NCBI RefSeq assembly: GCF_004916905.1
Contig: NZ_SDLV01000015.1
Span: 62,001 to 126,000 of the forward strand
Source of the DNA: Chryseobacterium candidae
Lineage (GTDB): Bacteria > Bacteroidota > Bacteroidia > Flavobacteriales > Weeksellaceae
Reading direction: 5' to 3'
DNA: 64,000 nucleotides
The notes under the pieces are model-generated. The model searched no databases and was not told the DNA's origin. It was given only the letters and a program-made list of their open reading frames with translations. Within the stretch, counting starts at the first letter, position 1. Every line of letters begins with the position of its first letter. Below are positions 35,686-46,002 of this stretch, piece after piece. A program made the translations under genes and the position numbers.

Positions 35686-36240
35686 TTATGATTTTGAAAA
35701 CCAGTTAAACTCCAGACATTCTCTCAACTGCATTCGGCTTCTTTGCAGAATCTTCCAAAGATTAGTCGTAGAAACTTCTAATTCCTGACTGACTTCCGGT
35801 GCTTTTTTTTCTTCGATATAATACATTTTAAGCAAAATCTTCCATTTGGAGGGCAATTCTTCAATACATTCTTCTAATGTTTTATTAAAATCTGCACTGT
35901 CTAAAAGCTCATCTCCATCGCCAGAAACATTCCAGTCGTTTAAAACATCATTATTTTTCCATGATCCGGTTTCATCAAAAAAATGATCAAGTCGGATATT
36001 GGGTTCGGATTTATATTTTTTCCGGTAAAAATCTGCAACTTTTCTATTGAGAATAGCCATCAGCCACGTAAGCGCATTGCTTTTCCCTTCAAAAGAATCA
36101 TAGGCAGAATAGGCTGCAAGAAAAACTTCCTGAACCACATCCTGTGCATCTTCTTTATTGGAAAGTACATACAGTGCTCTCTTCAAAAGTGGTCCTGAAT
36201 ATTGTTCTATCCAGTCTTTCAGCTCTTCATCTTTTGTCAT
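35686..36240 (-). CDS. ECF-type RNA polymerase sigma factor
   Basis: The 184-residue protein has region 2 (about 12-75: LSNKEDAQDVVQEVFLAAYSAYDSFEG, then NALTWLMAILNRKVADFYRKK) and region 4 (about 115-175: EELPSKWKILLKMYYIEEKKAPEVSQELEVSTTNLWKILQRSRMQLREC). No region 1 or 3 is present. The open frame extends upstream to 36336, but that part covers a -7 box (TAATTTTG at 36303-36310 on the minus strand), so I chose MTKDEEL at 36240. It forms a transcription unit with the zinc-finger gene and probably DUF417 and msrAB. Confidence 0.88.
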   Translation of the reverse strand: MTKDEELKDWIEQYSGPLLKRALYVLSNKEDAQDVVQEVFLAAYSAYDSFEGKSNALTWLMAILNRKVADFYRKKYKSEPNIRLDHFFDETGSWKNNDVLNDWNVSGDGDELLDSADFNKTLEECIEELPSKWKILLKMYYIEEKKAPEVSQELEVSTTNLWKILQRSRMQLRECLEFNWFSKS

Positions 36241-36356
36241 TGGAAGGATTTTTTGTCTTTTTTTCAGATCACAACGAAGGTAGTAAGTTAAACGGAAAAT
36301 TGCAAAATTAGATAGACTATTATTGATTACAGTCATTACAAAACTGCTATTACAAG

Positions 36357-36383
36357 CCTTACAGGTTTTGAAAACCTATAAGG
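36357..36383. repeat. CCTTACAGGTTTT hairpin repeat upstream of alaS
   Basis: CCTTACAGGTTTT (36357-36369) and AAAACCTATAAGG (36371-36383) are complementary except for one position. It lies between divergent sigma-factor and alaS genes. It resembles a dispersed intergenic repeat; a regulatory role is not evident. Confidence 0.45.
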
Positions 36384-36512
36384 TTTACCACATATCCGTT
36401 AGCCAAACTCGTTATCATTCAAAACATAGCATAAAATTATTACAAATCGCTTAAAAATCTTAAATTTGCATCTTATCAAAAATTTGATATTTAAAAAAGC
36501 AAAAGCAATACT

Positions 36513-39116
36513 ATGACATCACAAGAAATACGTCAAAAATTTTTAGACTATTTTAAAAGTAAAGGGCACCTTATAGTTCCTTCAGCTCCTATTGTGCTGA
36601 AAGACGACCCTACCCTTATGTTTTCCAACTCCGGAATGACGCAGTTCAAGGATTTTTTCCTTGGCTACAAAACACCTACCGCCCCTAGAATTGCCGATAC
36701 CCAAAAGTGTCTTAGAGTTTCAGGGAAGCACAATGACCTGGATGATGTAGGCAGAGATACTTACCACCATACCATGTTTGAGATGTTAGGAAACTGGTCT
36801 TTCGGGGATTACTTCAAAAAAGAGGCTATTGCTTTTGCCTGGGAATTACTGACTGAAGTATACGGAATTCCAAAAGAAAATTTATATGTAACGATTTTTG
36901 AGGGTGATGCTTCAGAAAATCTTGACAGAGACCAGGATGCATATGATTTCTGGAAATCTCATATTTCCGAAGACAGAATCATCAATGGAAATAAAAAAGA
37001 TAACTTCTGGGAAATGGGTGAAAGCGGACCGTGCGGACCGTGTTCAGAAATCCATGTTGACTTAAGAACACCGGAAGAGAAAGCGAAAGTTTCTGGACTT
37101 GAATTGGTGAATAATGACCACCCTCAAGTAGTTGAAGTATGGAATCTGGTTTTCATGGAATTCAACAGAAAGGCAGATAAATCTTTAGAGAAGCTTCCTG
37201 CTCAGCACGTAGATACAGGAATGGGATTTGAACGTCTTTGTATGGCGCTTCAAGGGAAGTCTTCCAACTATGATACGGATGTTTTCACTCCGCTTATTGC
37301 TAAAGTTGAGGAACTTTCAGGTAAAAAATACACCGGAATTTTAGAAGACGAGAAAGATATTGCGATCCGTGTTGTGGTAGACCACATCAGAGCGGTTTCT
37401 TTTGCTATTGCAGACGGACAATTGCCATCCAATGGAGGTGCCGGTTATGTAATCAGAAGAATCTTAAGAAGAGGAATTTCTTATTCTTACAGATTCCTTG
37501 ATATGAAAGAACCTTTCCTTTACAAATTGGTGGCTGTGCTGCAGGAGCAGATGGGAGCATTCTTTCCTGAGCTTGAAAAACAGGGAAAACTGGTTGCTGA
37601 AGTGATCAAAAGTGAAGAAGACTCATTCTTAAAAACCATTGAAAACGGTCTGATCAGAGTTGAAAAACTGATCCAGCAGACAATTGGCAATAACCAGAAA
37701 GTATTACCAAGCGAAGAAGTTTTTGAGTTGTATGATACGTACGGTTTCCCTGATGATTTAACAAGAATTATTGCTGAAGAAAAAGGATTAACGATTGATG
37801 AAGCAGGCTTCAAAGCTGAAATGGAGAAACAAAAGCTTCGTTCAAAAGCAGATTCTGCTCAAAAAGTATATGACTGGGTAACTCTTGAATCAAAACCTGA
37901 AACCTTTGTAGGATATGACCAGACTGAGTCTGAAACCTATATTACAAGATACAGAAAGGTAGAAAATAAAGACGGAGAATTCTATCAGGTGGTATTAAGC
38001 AGTTCTCCTTTCTATCCTGAAGGAGGTGGACAGGTTGGAGACAAAGGTGTTCTTGAAAATGCTGTTGAAAGTTTTGAAGTGCTGGAAACTAAAAAAGAAA
38101 ACGGATTAATTATTTCATTAATCAACGGTCTTCCAAAAGATGCAGGTGCTGTTTTCTATGCTAAAGTAAATGCTTCTGAGAGAAAAAATTCTCAGGCTAA
38201 CCACTCTGTGACTCACCTTCTGCATGAAGCTTTAAGAGAGGTGTTAGGAACTCACGTAGAACAGAAAGGTTCTTATGTTGGGCCGGATTATCTTCGTTTC
38301 GACTTCTCTCATTTCAACAAAATGACTGAGGAAGAATTAGCATTAATTGAAGAAAAAGTAAATAAAAAGATCAAAGAAAGTATTGCTTTACAGGAATTCA
38401 GAAATATTCCGATTCAGGAAGCTCTGGAAAAAGGAGCAATGGCTTTATTTGGTGAAAAATATGGTGACAGTGTGAGAATGATCCAGTTTGGAAGTTCAAA
38501 AGAACTTTGCGGGGGAACTCACGTAAAAAACACCAGCGAAATCGGTCATTTCAAAATTACTTCTGAAGGTTCTGCTGCAGCGGGTATCAGAAGAATAGAG
38601 GCTATTTCAGGAGATAAATCTGAAGAATATTTCCACAATCTTGAAAAACAGATCATTGAACTTTCTCAATTATTAAAATCTAAAGATGTGGTAAGATCTA
38701 TTGAAAAACTGATCGAAGAAAATACCTCATTGAAGGCTGAAGTAGATGCTCTTAAAAAGGAAAAGGCAAAAGGAGAAATCGGAGAATGGAAGAATGCATA
38801 TGAGCAGAAAGGCAACAAGCAGCTTCTTGTAAAGAAAACGTCTCTGGATGCAGGTTCTGTAAAGGATATTGTATTCCAATTGAAGAAAGAAATTCCGGCT
38901 TCAGTTACCATCATTCTTTCTGATGCAGACGGAAAACCAATGATTACTGTTGGGGTTTCTGATGATCTTGCAGCAGATTATCAGGCTGGAGCTATCGTAA
39001 AAGACCTTGCAAAAGAAATCCAAGGTGGTGGTGGCGGAAACCCTGGCTTTGCAACAGCTGGTGGTAAAAACCTTGAAGGTTTGGAAAATGCTTACCAAAA
39101 AGCTTTGACTCTCTAA
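36513..39116 (+). CDS. alaS: Alanyl-tRNA synthetase
   Basis: The 867-residue enzyme charges tRNA-Ala and edits mischarged Ser/Gly. The class II catalytic core begins [24 protein letters not shown], motif 2 is the [13 protein letters not shown] region and motif 3 lies near GMGFERL. The editing domain has HSVTH and CGGTHVKNT, which hold the zinc, and a C-terminal coiled coil and glycine-rich [14 protein letters not shown] tail (C-Ala) follow. The length is normal. A -7 box TAAATTTG is at 36461-36468, giving a leader of about 40 bases. Confidence 0.96.
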   Translation: MTSQEIRQKFLDYFKSKGHLIVPSAPIVLKDDPTLMFSNSGMTQFKDFFLGYKTPTAPRIADTQKCLRVSGKHNDLDDVGRDTYHHTMFEMLGNWSFGDYFKKEAIAFAWELLTEVYGIPKENLYVTIFEGDASENLDRDQDAYDFWKSHISEDRIINGNKKDNFWEMGESGPCGPCSEIHVDLRTPEEKAKVSGLELVNNDHPQVVEVWNLVFMEFNRKADKSLEKLPAQHVDTGMGFERLCMALQGKSSNYDTDVFTPLIAKVEELSGKKYTGILEDEKDIAIRVVVDHIRAVSFAIADGQLPSNGGAGYVIRRILRRGISYSYRFLDMKEPFLYKLVAVLQEQMGAFFPELEKQGKLVAEVIKSEEDSFLKTIENGLIRVEKLIQQTIGNNQKVLPSEEVFELYDTYGFPDDLTRIIAEEKGLTIDEAGFKAEMEKQKLRSKADSAQKVYDWVTLESKPETFVGYDQTESETYITRYRKVENKDGEFYQVVLSSSPFYPEGGGQVGDKGVLENAVESFEVLETKKENGLIISLINGLPKDAGAVFYAKVNASERKNSQANHSVTHLLHEALREVLGTHVEQKGSYVGPDYLRFDFSHFNKMTEEELALIEEKVNKKIKESIALQEFRNIPIQEALEKGAMALFGEKYGDSVRMIQFGSSKELCGGTHVKNTSEIGHFKITSEGSAAAGIRRIEAISGDKSEEYFHNLEKQIIELSQLLKSKDVVRSIEKLIEENTSLKAEVDALKKEKAKGEIGEWKNAYEQKGNKQLLVKKTSLDAGSVKDIVFQLKKEIPASVTIILSDADGKPMITVGVSDDLAADYQAGAIVKDLAKEIQGGGGGNPGFATAGGKNLEGLENAYQKALTL

Positions 39117-39141
39117 AATAGAAACCTCTATTATAAATTTT

Positions 39142-39182
39142 AGCCCCGGCTGTCTCAGAATTAAGACAGCCGGGGTTGTTTT
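39142..39182 (+). terminator. Terminator of alaS
   Basis: CCCCGGCTGTCT (39144-39155) pairs perfectly with 39164-39175, followed by TTGTTTTT. Confidence 0.92.
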
Positions 39183-39184
39183 TA

Positions 39185-39681
39185 GTGCATATCATATTAT
39201 TTTAACACAAAGTCTTTTCTATAATACTTTATAATTTCAGGAGGCAAAGAATGGAATCAACTTCATTGATTCTGACTAAGTGTGTGTACTATTCTTACTT
39301 CTCACAGATGAAAGAGATTACGCAGATTTTCCACAAGCATCTGCATAATCTGTGAAATCACCGAGAGATAAAAATGAACTTGGAAGGTTATATAAGCTGG
39401 ATATATGTTTTATTTAACGCCAGGATCGCCAAGAAATTCTCATGCTATCATCAATATTTTCGTTCCACTCCGCTATGAAATGTTTGCGTACTCTGCGCTA
39501 TAACATACTATTCTTTATTACTAAGATTTCATCAAAGTCTTTTTTATTTATATCCGTTCTAATTATTGACCTTATCTTAACAAATCATCACCGAATCTTA
39601 AACTATTTGTTTTGTCTTCTTAAAACTCAGTTAACACCAGACCTTTAGTTTTGCCATAATCGAAATTCAAAAAATGTAATT
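39185..39681. other. Gene-free region with decayed repeats
   Basis: About 500 bases without a credible gene. Recognisable pieces are GGAGGCAAAGAA (39240-39251, shared with 26887-26899), an imperfect foldback CACAGAT...AGATTACGCAGATTTT with CTGCATAATCTGTG (about 39304-39355), and a CGCCAGGATCGCCAAGAAATTCTC stretch (39418-39441). The last two resemble fragments that are common between flavobacterial genes. A 68-codon frame (39442-39648) has no homology I recognise and reads like AT-rich noise. Confidence 0.4.
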
Positions 39682-41160
39682 ATGAAAATTAATAAAACTA
39701 TTGGAGCTCTTCTGCTTGCTTCCCTTATATTTCAAGGCTGCAACGATGACAACAACGGGAACTCCGATACTCCTGTCAATGACAAAATCAAACTTGAAAA
39801 TTTTTCTAAAGAACCCGCTTTCGTTTATGGAATGCAAGGTTTTGAAAATTTAAATATTACCACCCTTATTTCCAGCTCGGATGTACTTCCAGGTTCTCCT
39901 GACTTTGTTTTCGGAGGACAGCCGGACGGAATGGGGCTTATGAAAGATCCTAACTCTGAGGGTTACCTGATGATCACCAACCATGAGATCAAGCAATCTG
40001 TATCAAGAGTATACCTCGACAAAACGTTTAAGCCTGTAAAAGGAGAATATATCTTAAACGGAACCGGAGGAATGACAAGATTGTGTTCCGCTACATTGGC
40101 AACACCTGAAATTCATGGTTTCAGTGCATTCCTTACTGCCGGAGAATCGGGTGAAGAAAGTATGGTTCACGCTTTAAATCCTTTAGCACCGACATCTCAG
40201 GCTACTGATAAAACAAGGGTAAAACCAGCTTTAGGAAAGGCTTCCATGGAAAATGCAGTTCCGCTTCCTAAAGATGTATCTAACGGAAAAACCTATATTG
40301 TCATTGGTGAAGACCAGTCTTACTCTTCTTCCCATCAGTCTGCAGGGCAATTAATCATGTACGTAGCTGATACACAAGGTGACCTTGATAACGGTAAGTT
40401 GTATTCTTTAAAAAGAACCAACAGCAACTATACTGAAACGGATATGACGAAAGGAAGCAGTTATGATGTAGAATTCGTAGAAATTCCGAACGCTAAAAAT
40501 CTTACAGGAGCTCAGATCAATCAGAAAAACATTGACAATAATGCGATCCGTTTTTCAAGAGTGGAAGATGTAGATTACAGAAAAGGAGCAGGAAAAGGTA
40601 GAGAAATCTACTTTACTGCTACCGGAGAATCTTCTGACGGTATCAATCCGAAAGCTGGATTAACAATGTGGGGAAGAGTTTACAAGCTTGTTCTTAACGC
40701 CAATAATATGCTGACAGGAAAACTGGAAGTGGTTGCAGAAGGTGATTCTAATCCTGGAAATAATCTGATCAATCCGGATAATCTGTGTGTGACTGAAAAC
40801 TTCGTATACATCCAGGAAGACGGAGATTCCTATTACAAAAATGCAAAACATGATTCTTATATCTGGCAGCTGAATATTGCTACGAAACAATACAAACCGT
40901 GGCTGAATATGAGGCACAACAGAAATGATACGGCATGGCAGACGGCTTACAACCAATCCGGAGATCTTCAGAAATTCGGTTCATGGGAATTTGGAGCAAT
41001 GGTTGATATTTCAGACATCATCGGAATTCCGAATACTTTCTCTGTGAATATCCATTCTCACACATGGCAGCTGGATAAATTCAAAAATCCTGACGGTTCC
41101 GGAATCAACACCAACAAAGAAGGTGGCCAGATTGTTATCATCAGAAACGTAGAAAAATAG
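39682..41160 (+). CDS. PhoX-like (DUF839) lipoprotein, putative phosphatase
   Basis: The 492-residue protein has a lipoprotein signal ending FQGC (about residue 20). The body is a beta-propeller-like protein with FVFGGQPDGMGLM, the early LMITNHE and the late NPDNLCVTENFVYIQEDGD, which match the PhoX/DUF839 family of calcium- and iron-dependent alkaline phosphatases. Many DUF839 proteins are uncharacterised, so activity is not certain. A di-haem peroxidase follows 70 bases later, behind a hairpin terminator. Phosphate regulation is not visible. Confidence 0.75.
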   Translation: MKINKTIGALLLASLIFQGCNDDNNGNSDTPVNDKIKLENFSKEPAFVYGMQGFENLNITTLISSSDVLPGSPDFVFGGQPDGMGLMKDPNSEGYLMITNHEIKQSVSRVYLDKTFKPVKGEYILNGTGGMTRLCSATLATPEIHGFSAFLTAGESGEESMVHALNPLAPTSQATDKTRVKPALGKASMENAVPLPKDVSNGKTYIVIGEDQSYSSSHQSAGQLIMYVADTQGDLDNGKLYSLKRTNSNYTETDMTKGSSYDVEFVEIPNAKNLTGAQINQKNIDNNAIRFSRVEDVDYRKGAGKGREIYFTATGESSDGINPKAGLTMWGRVYKLVLNANNMLTGKLEVVAEGDSNPGNNLINPDNLCVTENFVYIQEDGDSYYKNAKHDSYIWQLNIATKQYKPWLNMRHNRNDTAWQTAYNQSGDLQKFGSWEFGAMVDISDIIGIPNTFSVNIHSHTWQLDKFKNPDGSGINTNKEGGQIVIIRNVEK

Positions 41161-41188
41161 TTTTAATTCCTTCATATCAAATTCAATT

Positions 41189-41223
41189 AAAGTATCAATA
41201 GAAAACCTCTGTTGATACTTTTT
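41189..41223 (+). terminator. Terminator between the PhoX-like and peroxidase genes
   Basis: AAAGTATCAA (41189-41198) pairs with TTGATACTTT (41212-41221), followed by TT. Its position in a 70-base gap suggests partial uncoupling of the two genes. Confidence 0.65.
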
Positions 41224-41230
41224 CATACTC

Positions 41231-43045
41231 ATGAATAAACTTTCAAAATACCCTATACTTCTTTTCTTATACTGTGCTGCCGCACTTTTTACGCTTTATT
41301 ATTGCAAAAATGAAAAGCCGCAGCCCGTATATGAAGATCTTGGCTCTGTAAAAAACAGGATTACCAAAACCAATGCTGATTTTGAAAAACAAATCAACGA
41401 ACTGAAAACCATGGTTTCTAAAAATTCTGATGAAAAACTTCTTCAGGAAAAATTTCAGGACATCCGAAAAACTTACAAAAAAATGGAATGGGCTGTAGAA
41501 TACTTCCTTCCTCACTCCGCCAGGTTTATCAACGGACCTGCCCTTCCGGAAATAGAAATGGATGAGCATACAGAAATAGAACCCGAAGGACTGCAGGTTT
41601 TGGAAGAAATGCTCTACCCTTACAATAAAGAAAATCAAGAAGAAATGATCAGAATGCTCAATAAGCTGATCAATAAAAGCAACACTATAGAAACCAACTT
41701 TCAGGTCATTACCATCAGTAAAGATCAGGTTTTTGATGCATTGAGACAGGAAGCTTTCAGAATTTCCAGCTTGGGAATCTCAGGTTTTGACACTCCGGTT
41801 TCTGGAACATTTTTGCAGGAAATGCCTTTTTCACTGGAAGGAATTAAAGAAACGTTAGAACAAATCTCCACTGAACGTTCAAAAGATAAAGCTTTAAAAA
41901 GCATTGTTGCAGAGATCAGTTCAACCATTGCAGTTCTGAAGAAAAGTTCAGACAAAAATACGTTTGATTATGTCAATTTTATTCCGGATCATTTAAACAA
42001 GATCACAGCTCTGATGTTGGATTTTAAAAATCAGGAAAACATTCCGGACGTTGACGTAACTACTGCTCTAAACAAAAATGCGGCTACTTTTTTTTCTAAA
42101 AATGCTTTTAATCCTAATGCTTTCACTCCCGGAAAAGAATATGCCTACACTGAAGAAAAGGCAGCACTAGGGCATCAGCTTTTTAATGACAAAATACTAT
42201 CCAACAGCAATAGCCGAAGCTGTGCAACCTGTCATATTCCAGAAAAAGCTTTTACAGACGGACTGGCCAGAGCAATGTCTCTTGAAAACTCAGAATTGGC
42301 GAGAAATACACCTTCTCTCAATTATGCAGGATATCAGCATGGTCAGTTTTGGGATATGAGAAAGGATGATCTGGAAGGACAAAGCTCAGATGTGATTTCC
42401 AATAAAGAAGAGATGCATGGTGACCTGAATGTGATCCTTGCCAAAATCAATCAGGATAAAAATTATCAGGCTGCATTCAAAAAAATCTATCACTCCCCAA
42501 AAACCGAAGTATGGCAGCTGCAGAATGTGCTGGCAAGCTATATTCGTTCTCTGGCGAAATTCGATTCTGCTTTTGATGAATATATGAGAGGAAACAAATC
42601 TGCAATGACAGAAAATCAAAAACTTGGTTTCAATCTTTTTGTGGGAAAAGCTCAGTGTGCTATCTGTCATTTTATTCCTTTATTCAACGGGACAGTTCCT
42701 CCGAACTTCAAGAAAACCGAGCAGGAAATTCTGGGTGTTGCTGTGAATGCAGAGAATAAAACATTTGACGCTGATCCGGGAAGAGGAAAATTCCACGAAA
42801 CGGTTTCTTCATTACAGCATTCTTTCAAAACCCCCACTCTTAGAAATATTCAAAAGACAGCTCCTTATATGCACAACGGAGGCTATAAAACCCTGAAAGA
42901 AGTGATGAATTTCTATAACAAAGGCGGTGGAAAAGCTTTTGGATTTAAAGTAGAAAACCAGACACTTTCTGATGCTCCACTCCAGCTTACTGATAAGGAA
43001 ATTGACAATATTATTGAGTTTATGAAAGCTCTTGATGATCAATAA
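41231..43045 (+). CDS. Di-haem cytochrome-c peroxidase/MauG-like protein with an N-terminal helical domain
   Basis: A 604-residue exported protein. The hydrophobic N terminus (8-25) ends with a cysteine but a poor lipobox, so it is either an anchor or a lipoprotein. Residues about 35-300 are helical and acidic, resembling an imelysin-like insert. The C-terminal part has two c-type haem sites, CATCH at 331-335 and CAICH at 476-480, plus the family motifs FTDGLARAM, FWDMRKDDLEGQ and FKTPTLRNIQKTAPYMHNGGY. It would reduce peroxide or oxidise a partner in the periplasm. It sits downstream of the PhoX-like gene. Confidence 0.88.
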   Translation: MNKLSKYPILLFLYCAAALFTLYYCKNEKPQPVYEDLGSVKNRITKTNADFEKQINELKTMVSKNSDEKLLQEKFQDIRKTYKKMEWAVEYFLPHSARFINGPALPEIEMDEHTEIEPEGLQVLEEMLYPYNKENQEEMIRMLNKLINKSNTIETNFQVITISKDQVFDALRQEAFRISSLGISGFDTPVSGTFLQEMPFSLEGIKETLEQISTERSKDKALKSIVAEISSTIAVLKKSSDKNTFDYVNFIPDHLNKITALMLDFKNQENIPDVDVTTALNKNAATFFSKNAFNPNAFTPGKEYAYTEEKAALGHQLFNDKILSNSNSRSCATCHIPEKAFTDGLARAMSLENSELARNTPSLNYAGYQHGQFWDMRKDDLEGQSSDVISNKEEMHGDLNVILAKINQDKNYQAAFKKIYHSPKTEVWQLQNVLASYIRSLAKFDSAFDEYMRGNKSAMTENQKLGFNLFVGKAQCAICHFIPLFNGTVPPNFKKTEQEILGVAVNAENKTFDADPGRGKFHETVSSLQHSFKTPTLRNIQKTAPYMHNGGYKTLKEVMNFYNKGGGKAFGFKVENQTLSDAPLQLTDKEIDNIIEFMKALDDQ

Positions 43046-43281
43046 ATTACGATTCCGGAACACAAAAACAGCGAAAAACAATTAAAATTCCTGAAACTTA
43101 ACGGCAAAGAAGTTTTTTTATTTAAAAATCCCATTAAGATACAGAAAGATTATCTGTCAATTTCTTCATGGGGCTTTGTTCTTGCAAAGTTCATGAAAAC
43201 ATTAGATTAAATCAATATTATACTCTGTTAAAAACTTTTCTACAATAATAAATATCATTATTTTTGACGTAGTTTTTTTAC

Positions 43282-45681
43282 ATGAAAAGGGGTTTACTGT
43301 TATTATTTTTTATGATCTGCTTTTTGGGGTATTCACAAACAAAAATTAAGGTTGTGGATGACGCCAGTCAAAAACCTGTCTTTAAAGCAAAGGTATCCTG
43401 TGATAATTCAGTTATCGGATATACAAATGAACAAGGTATTCTGGAATTTAAAACAGGATGTAAAAACATTGATGTGGATGCTGATTCTTATCAAAAAGAA
43501 ACCGTTACAGTAGAAAGCAGTATGGAAGTTTCCCTGCTAAAAAAAACAAACAAAACTACCGATATTGAAACCGTAGTTATTGAGGACAAAAGTGATCCCA
43601 GGGCTCTGGAAATCCTTAGAAAAGTTAATAAGCTCTTCAAAGAAAACTCCCCGAAAAGCTTAGGGTCTTACTCTTACAAATCTTACGAAAAAATATCTCT
43701 GGATATTGATGAAGACAGTCTTTCTGAATTTAATCAGTATTTCAATGATCTCAATATTTTCAAGAAAAAAAGAGAAAAAGACTCCCTGAATAATAGTAAC
43801 GCAAGAAAAATATTTTCAAAAAGCAAACTTTTCCTTTGGGAAAGAGCTCAGGAGTTTTTATATTCCAAAAAGTACGGGGAAAAGATCAATATTCTGGACA
43901 ACAGAATCTCCGGCCTGAAGCAGCCTATTTACGAAATGATTGCGCTCCAGCAAAGTAACAGAGATGTTGTTCCGGAGCAGTTGAAACCTGAAAACAGAGG
44001 TCTTTACCGGTTCTTTCTTTCAGATACCATTACCCTTGACGGCAGGAAAAACTTTGTGATCCGCTTCCGTGAGGTGAATTACAAAAAGCCGGACAGAAAA
44101 CGAAAGTATAATGGTGCTATCTATGTAGATACTGAAACTTACGGAGTCAAAAAAATTGAAAATTTCAGTAAAAACAAAAACGAAGGAATTATCACCAGTA
44201 CCTGGGTATTTTATAATAACAAATGGTTTCTTGCCCACGAAAAAGCGAAGCTTAAAATGGGTAAAATGGCTATGGATGACAAAGTGCATGCTGATGATAA
44301 GAAAGATAAAAAAAGCTTTGGCACTTACGCTTTTCTTACCTCAAAATATTTTGATTTTGAAGCTCCTATTGAAGAGAATCCAAAAGACTTCAAAGGCTAT
44401 ACTTTCTCTGTAAAGAATATCGACGGGCATTCTCTGGACCAATATAGAACGGAACCTCTTACCGAGAGGGAACAAAATACCTATAAAACCATCGACAGTT
44501 TAGGAAAAAAGTATAAAATTGACACCAAAGCCCAGATTTTATCAGGATTACTGAACGGACAGATCAGAGTAGGTTCCGTAGATTTTGCTGTAGATGAAAT
44601 TGTTAATTATAACTCCTATGAAGGTTTCAGATTAGGTTTAAAAGCCAAGCTGAATGAAAACTTCAATCCTTATTTTTCACCAGATTACTACTTCGCATAT
44701 GGTGTAAAAGACAGAAAATGGAAGTACGGAATGGGGCTTGATATGAGAACCACACTGGAGAAAAACTCCTTTTTCAGATTTGAAGTCTATGATGATGTAA
44801 CGGCCTCAGGAGAATTCAACAGAAAGCTGTGGAATTTTAAGATGAGGATGATGAATTTCGGAAATAATCTGAATAACGACAGATATTTTCACTTTAAAGG
44901 AGTGTCATTATCTTATCTGAACGATGTCACCAACGGACTTACTGTTGCCCTTGCCGTAAGAAGAAATACGGAAGAGGCTGAATTCGATTATCAGTTCAGG
45001 GACAGAGGAACTTCATACAGAAACTTCAATACCCTTTTTACCTTAAAATATTCCCCGAATTCCACCAATATTATGACGCCACAGGGAAAATCTCTGATTG
45101 ATCAGAAATACCCTGAACTCTATTTTAATTATGAGCAAAGTTACAAAATACTGCAGGGAGATTTTAATTATTCCCGTTTTGATGCCTTGTTTGTTCATAA
45201 TTTCAAAACACCAATCGGGACTACAGGTTTCAGATTATACGGAGGTCTTGTTCTGGGTGGAGCGCCTATCTGGAAAAACTTTACGATGAACGGACTGGCT
45301 TCTCCGGGTAAAGATTTTAATTTTAACCTTACTTCTTACCTTGGATTCGCAACACTGGAGGGAGGAAAATACTATAACGACAGATTCGTCGCGTACTACT
45401 TTACCCATAAGCTTCCCTGGTATTTCAAAAGTTTCGGCCATAATGTTTCCAGCTTTGATTTTGTCTTAAGAGGAACTATCGGAGATATGAAACATCCGGA
45501 ATACCACCAGTTTAAGTTCAGAAAACTGGATCATCTGTATCAGGAAGTAGGTTTGGAATGGAACAATTTCCTTTCCAGTTATTTTAATCTTGGGTTATTC
45601 TACAGAGTGGGTTATTATGCGACACCCCATTTCAGAGAAAATTTTGCCATCCAGTTTAAGCTGAAGTTTCTGGAGTTTTAA
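43282..45681 (+). CDS. DUF5686 outer membrane protein with a carboxypeptidase-like regulatory domain
   Basis: A 799-residue protein with a signal peptide (cleaved near YSQ, residue 18), a CarboxypepD_reg-like beta domain (about 20-90), then the DUF5686 region, and a C-terminal half rich in amphipathic strands ending FAIQFKLKFLEF, consistent with a barrel related to the Omp85 superfamily. Function is unknown. A -7 box TATTTTTG is at 43259-43266. The following small gene may have its own promoter. Confidence 0.88.
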   Translation: MKRGLLLLFFMICFLGYSQTKIKVVDDASQKPVFKAKVSCDNSVIGYTNEQGILEFKTGCKNIDVDADSYQKETVTVESSMEVSLLKKTNKTTDIETVVIEDKSDPRALEILRKVNKLFKENSPKSLGSYSYKSYEKISLDIDEDSLSEFNQYFNDLNIFKKKREKDSLNNSNARKIFSKSKLFLWERAQEFLYSKKYGEKINILDNRISGLKQPIYEMIALQQSNRDVVPEQLKPENRGLYRFFLSDTITLDGRKNFVIRFREVNYKKPDRKRKYNGAIYVDTETYGVKKIENFSKNKNEGIITSTWVFYNNKWFLAHEKAKLKMGKMAMDDKVHADDKKDKKSFGTYAFLTSKYFDFEAPIEENPKDFKGYTFSVKNIDGHSLDQYRTEPLTEREQNTYKTIDSLGKKYKIDTKAQILSGLLNGQIRVGSVDFAVDEIVNYNSYEGFRLGLKAKLNENFNPYFSPDYYFAYGVKDRKWKYGMGLDMRTTLEKNSFFRFEVYDDVTASGEFNRKLWNFKMRMMNFGNNLNNDRYFHFKGVSLSYLNDVTNGLTVALAVRRNTEEAEFDYQFRDRGTSYRNFNTLFTLKYSPNSTNIMTPQGKSLIDQKYPELYFNYEQSYKILQGDFNYSRFDALFVHNFKTPIGTTGFRLYGGLVLGGAPIWKNFTMNGLASPGKDFNFNLTSYLGFATLEGGKYYNDRFVAYYFTHKLPWYFKSFGHNVSSFDFVLRGTIGDMKHPEYHQFKFRKLDHLYQEVGLEWNNFLSSYFNLGLFYRVGYYATPHFRENFAIQFKLKFLEF

Positions 45682-45757
45682 CACCTCGTGAAATACAAAA
45701 TCTTTATTTTTGAATCAGAATTCAGAAATATTCAACGATAATATATATAAAAAGAAC

Positions 45758-45994
45758 ATGCAGAAAATCGAAATCAAAGCAGAACAGTTTTTTGAATTAT
45801 TAAAATTAAAAGACACTCCAATGTGGGAGATTTTCTCACAAATGATTGATGGAAATGAGAAGGAAATTATCTTTTTAGACCATGAAGACAAGATCCTGTT
45901 TAATTATATTTTACCTTCTACAAAGGAAAAACTGGAAGAAGACAGAATAGAGTTTTCAAAACAGTTTTCAGATAAACTGGCCAACTTCAATTAA
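45758..45994 (+). CDS. Small acidic protein of unknown function
   Basis: A 78-residue soluble protein (MQKIEIKAEQFFELLKLKD...). A longer reading from TTG at 45710 would start inside a -7 box (TATTTTTG, 45705-45712), so I place the start at ATG 45758. No domain is recognised. It is followed by the M28 peptidase gene after eight bases, so the two are probably co-transcribed. Confidence 0.65.
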   Translation: MQKIEIKAEQFFELLKLKDTPMWEIFSQMIDGNEKEIIFLDHEDKILFNYILPSTKEKLEEDRIEFSKQFSDKLANFN

Positions 45995-46002
45995 GAGCTA
46001 CC

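Noticed and set aside
36241..36336. 32-residue N-terminal extension of the sigma factor
   Set aside because: It spans a -7 box and has no match to region 2 of ECF sigma factors; the ATG at 36240 fits.
39442..39648. 68-codon ORF before the PhoX-like gene
   Set aside because: AT-rich, hydrophobic by composition, no homology recognised, and embedded in repeat debris.
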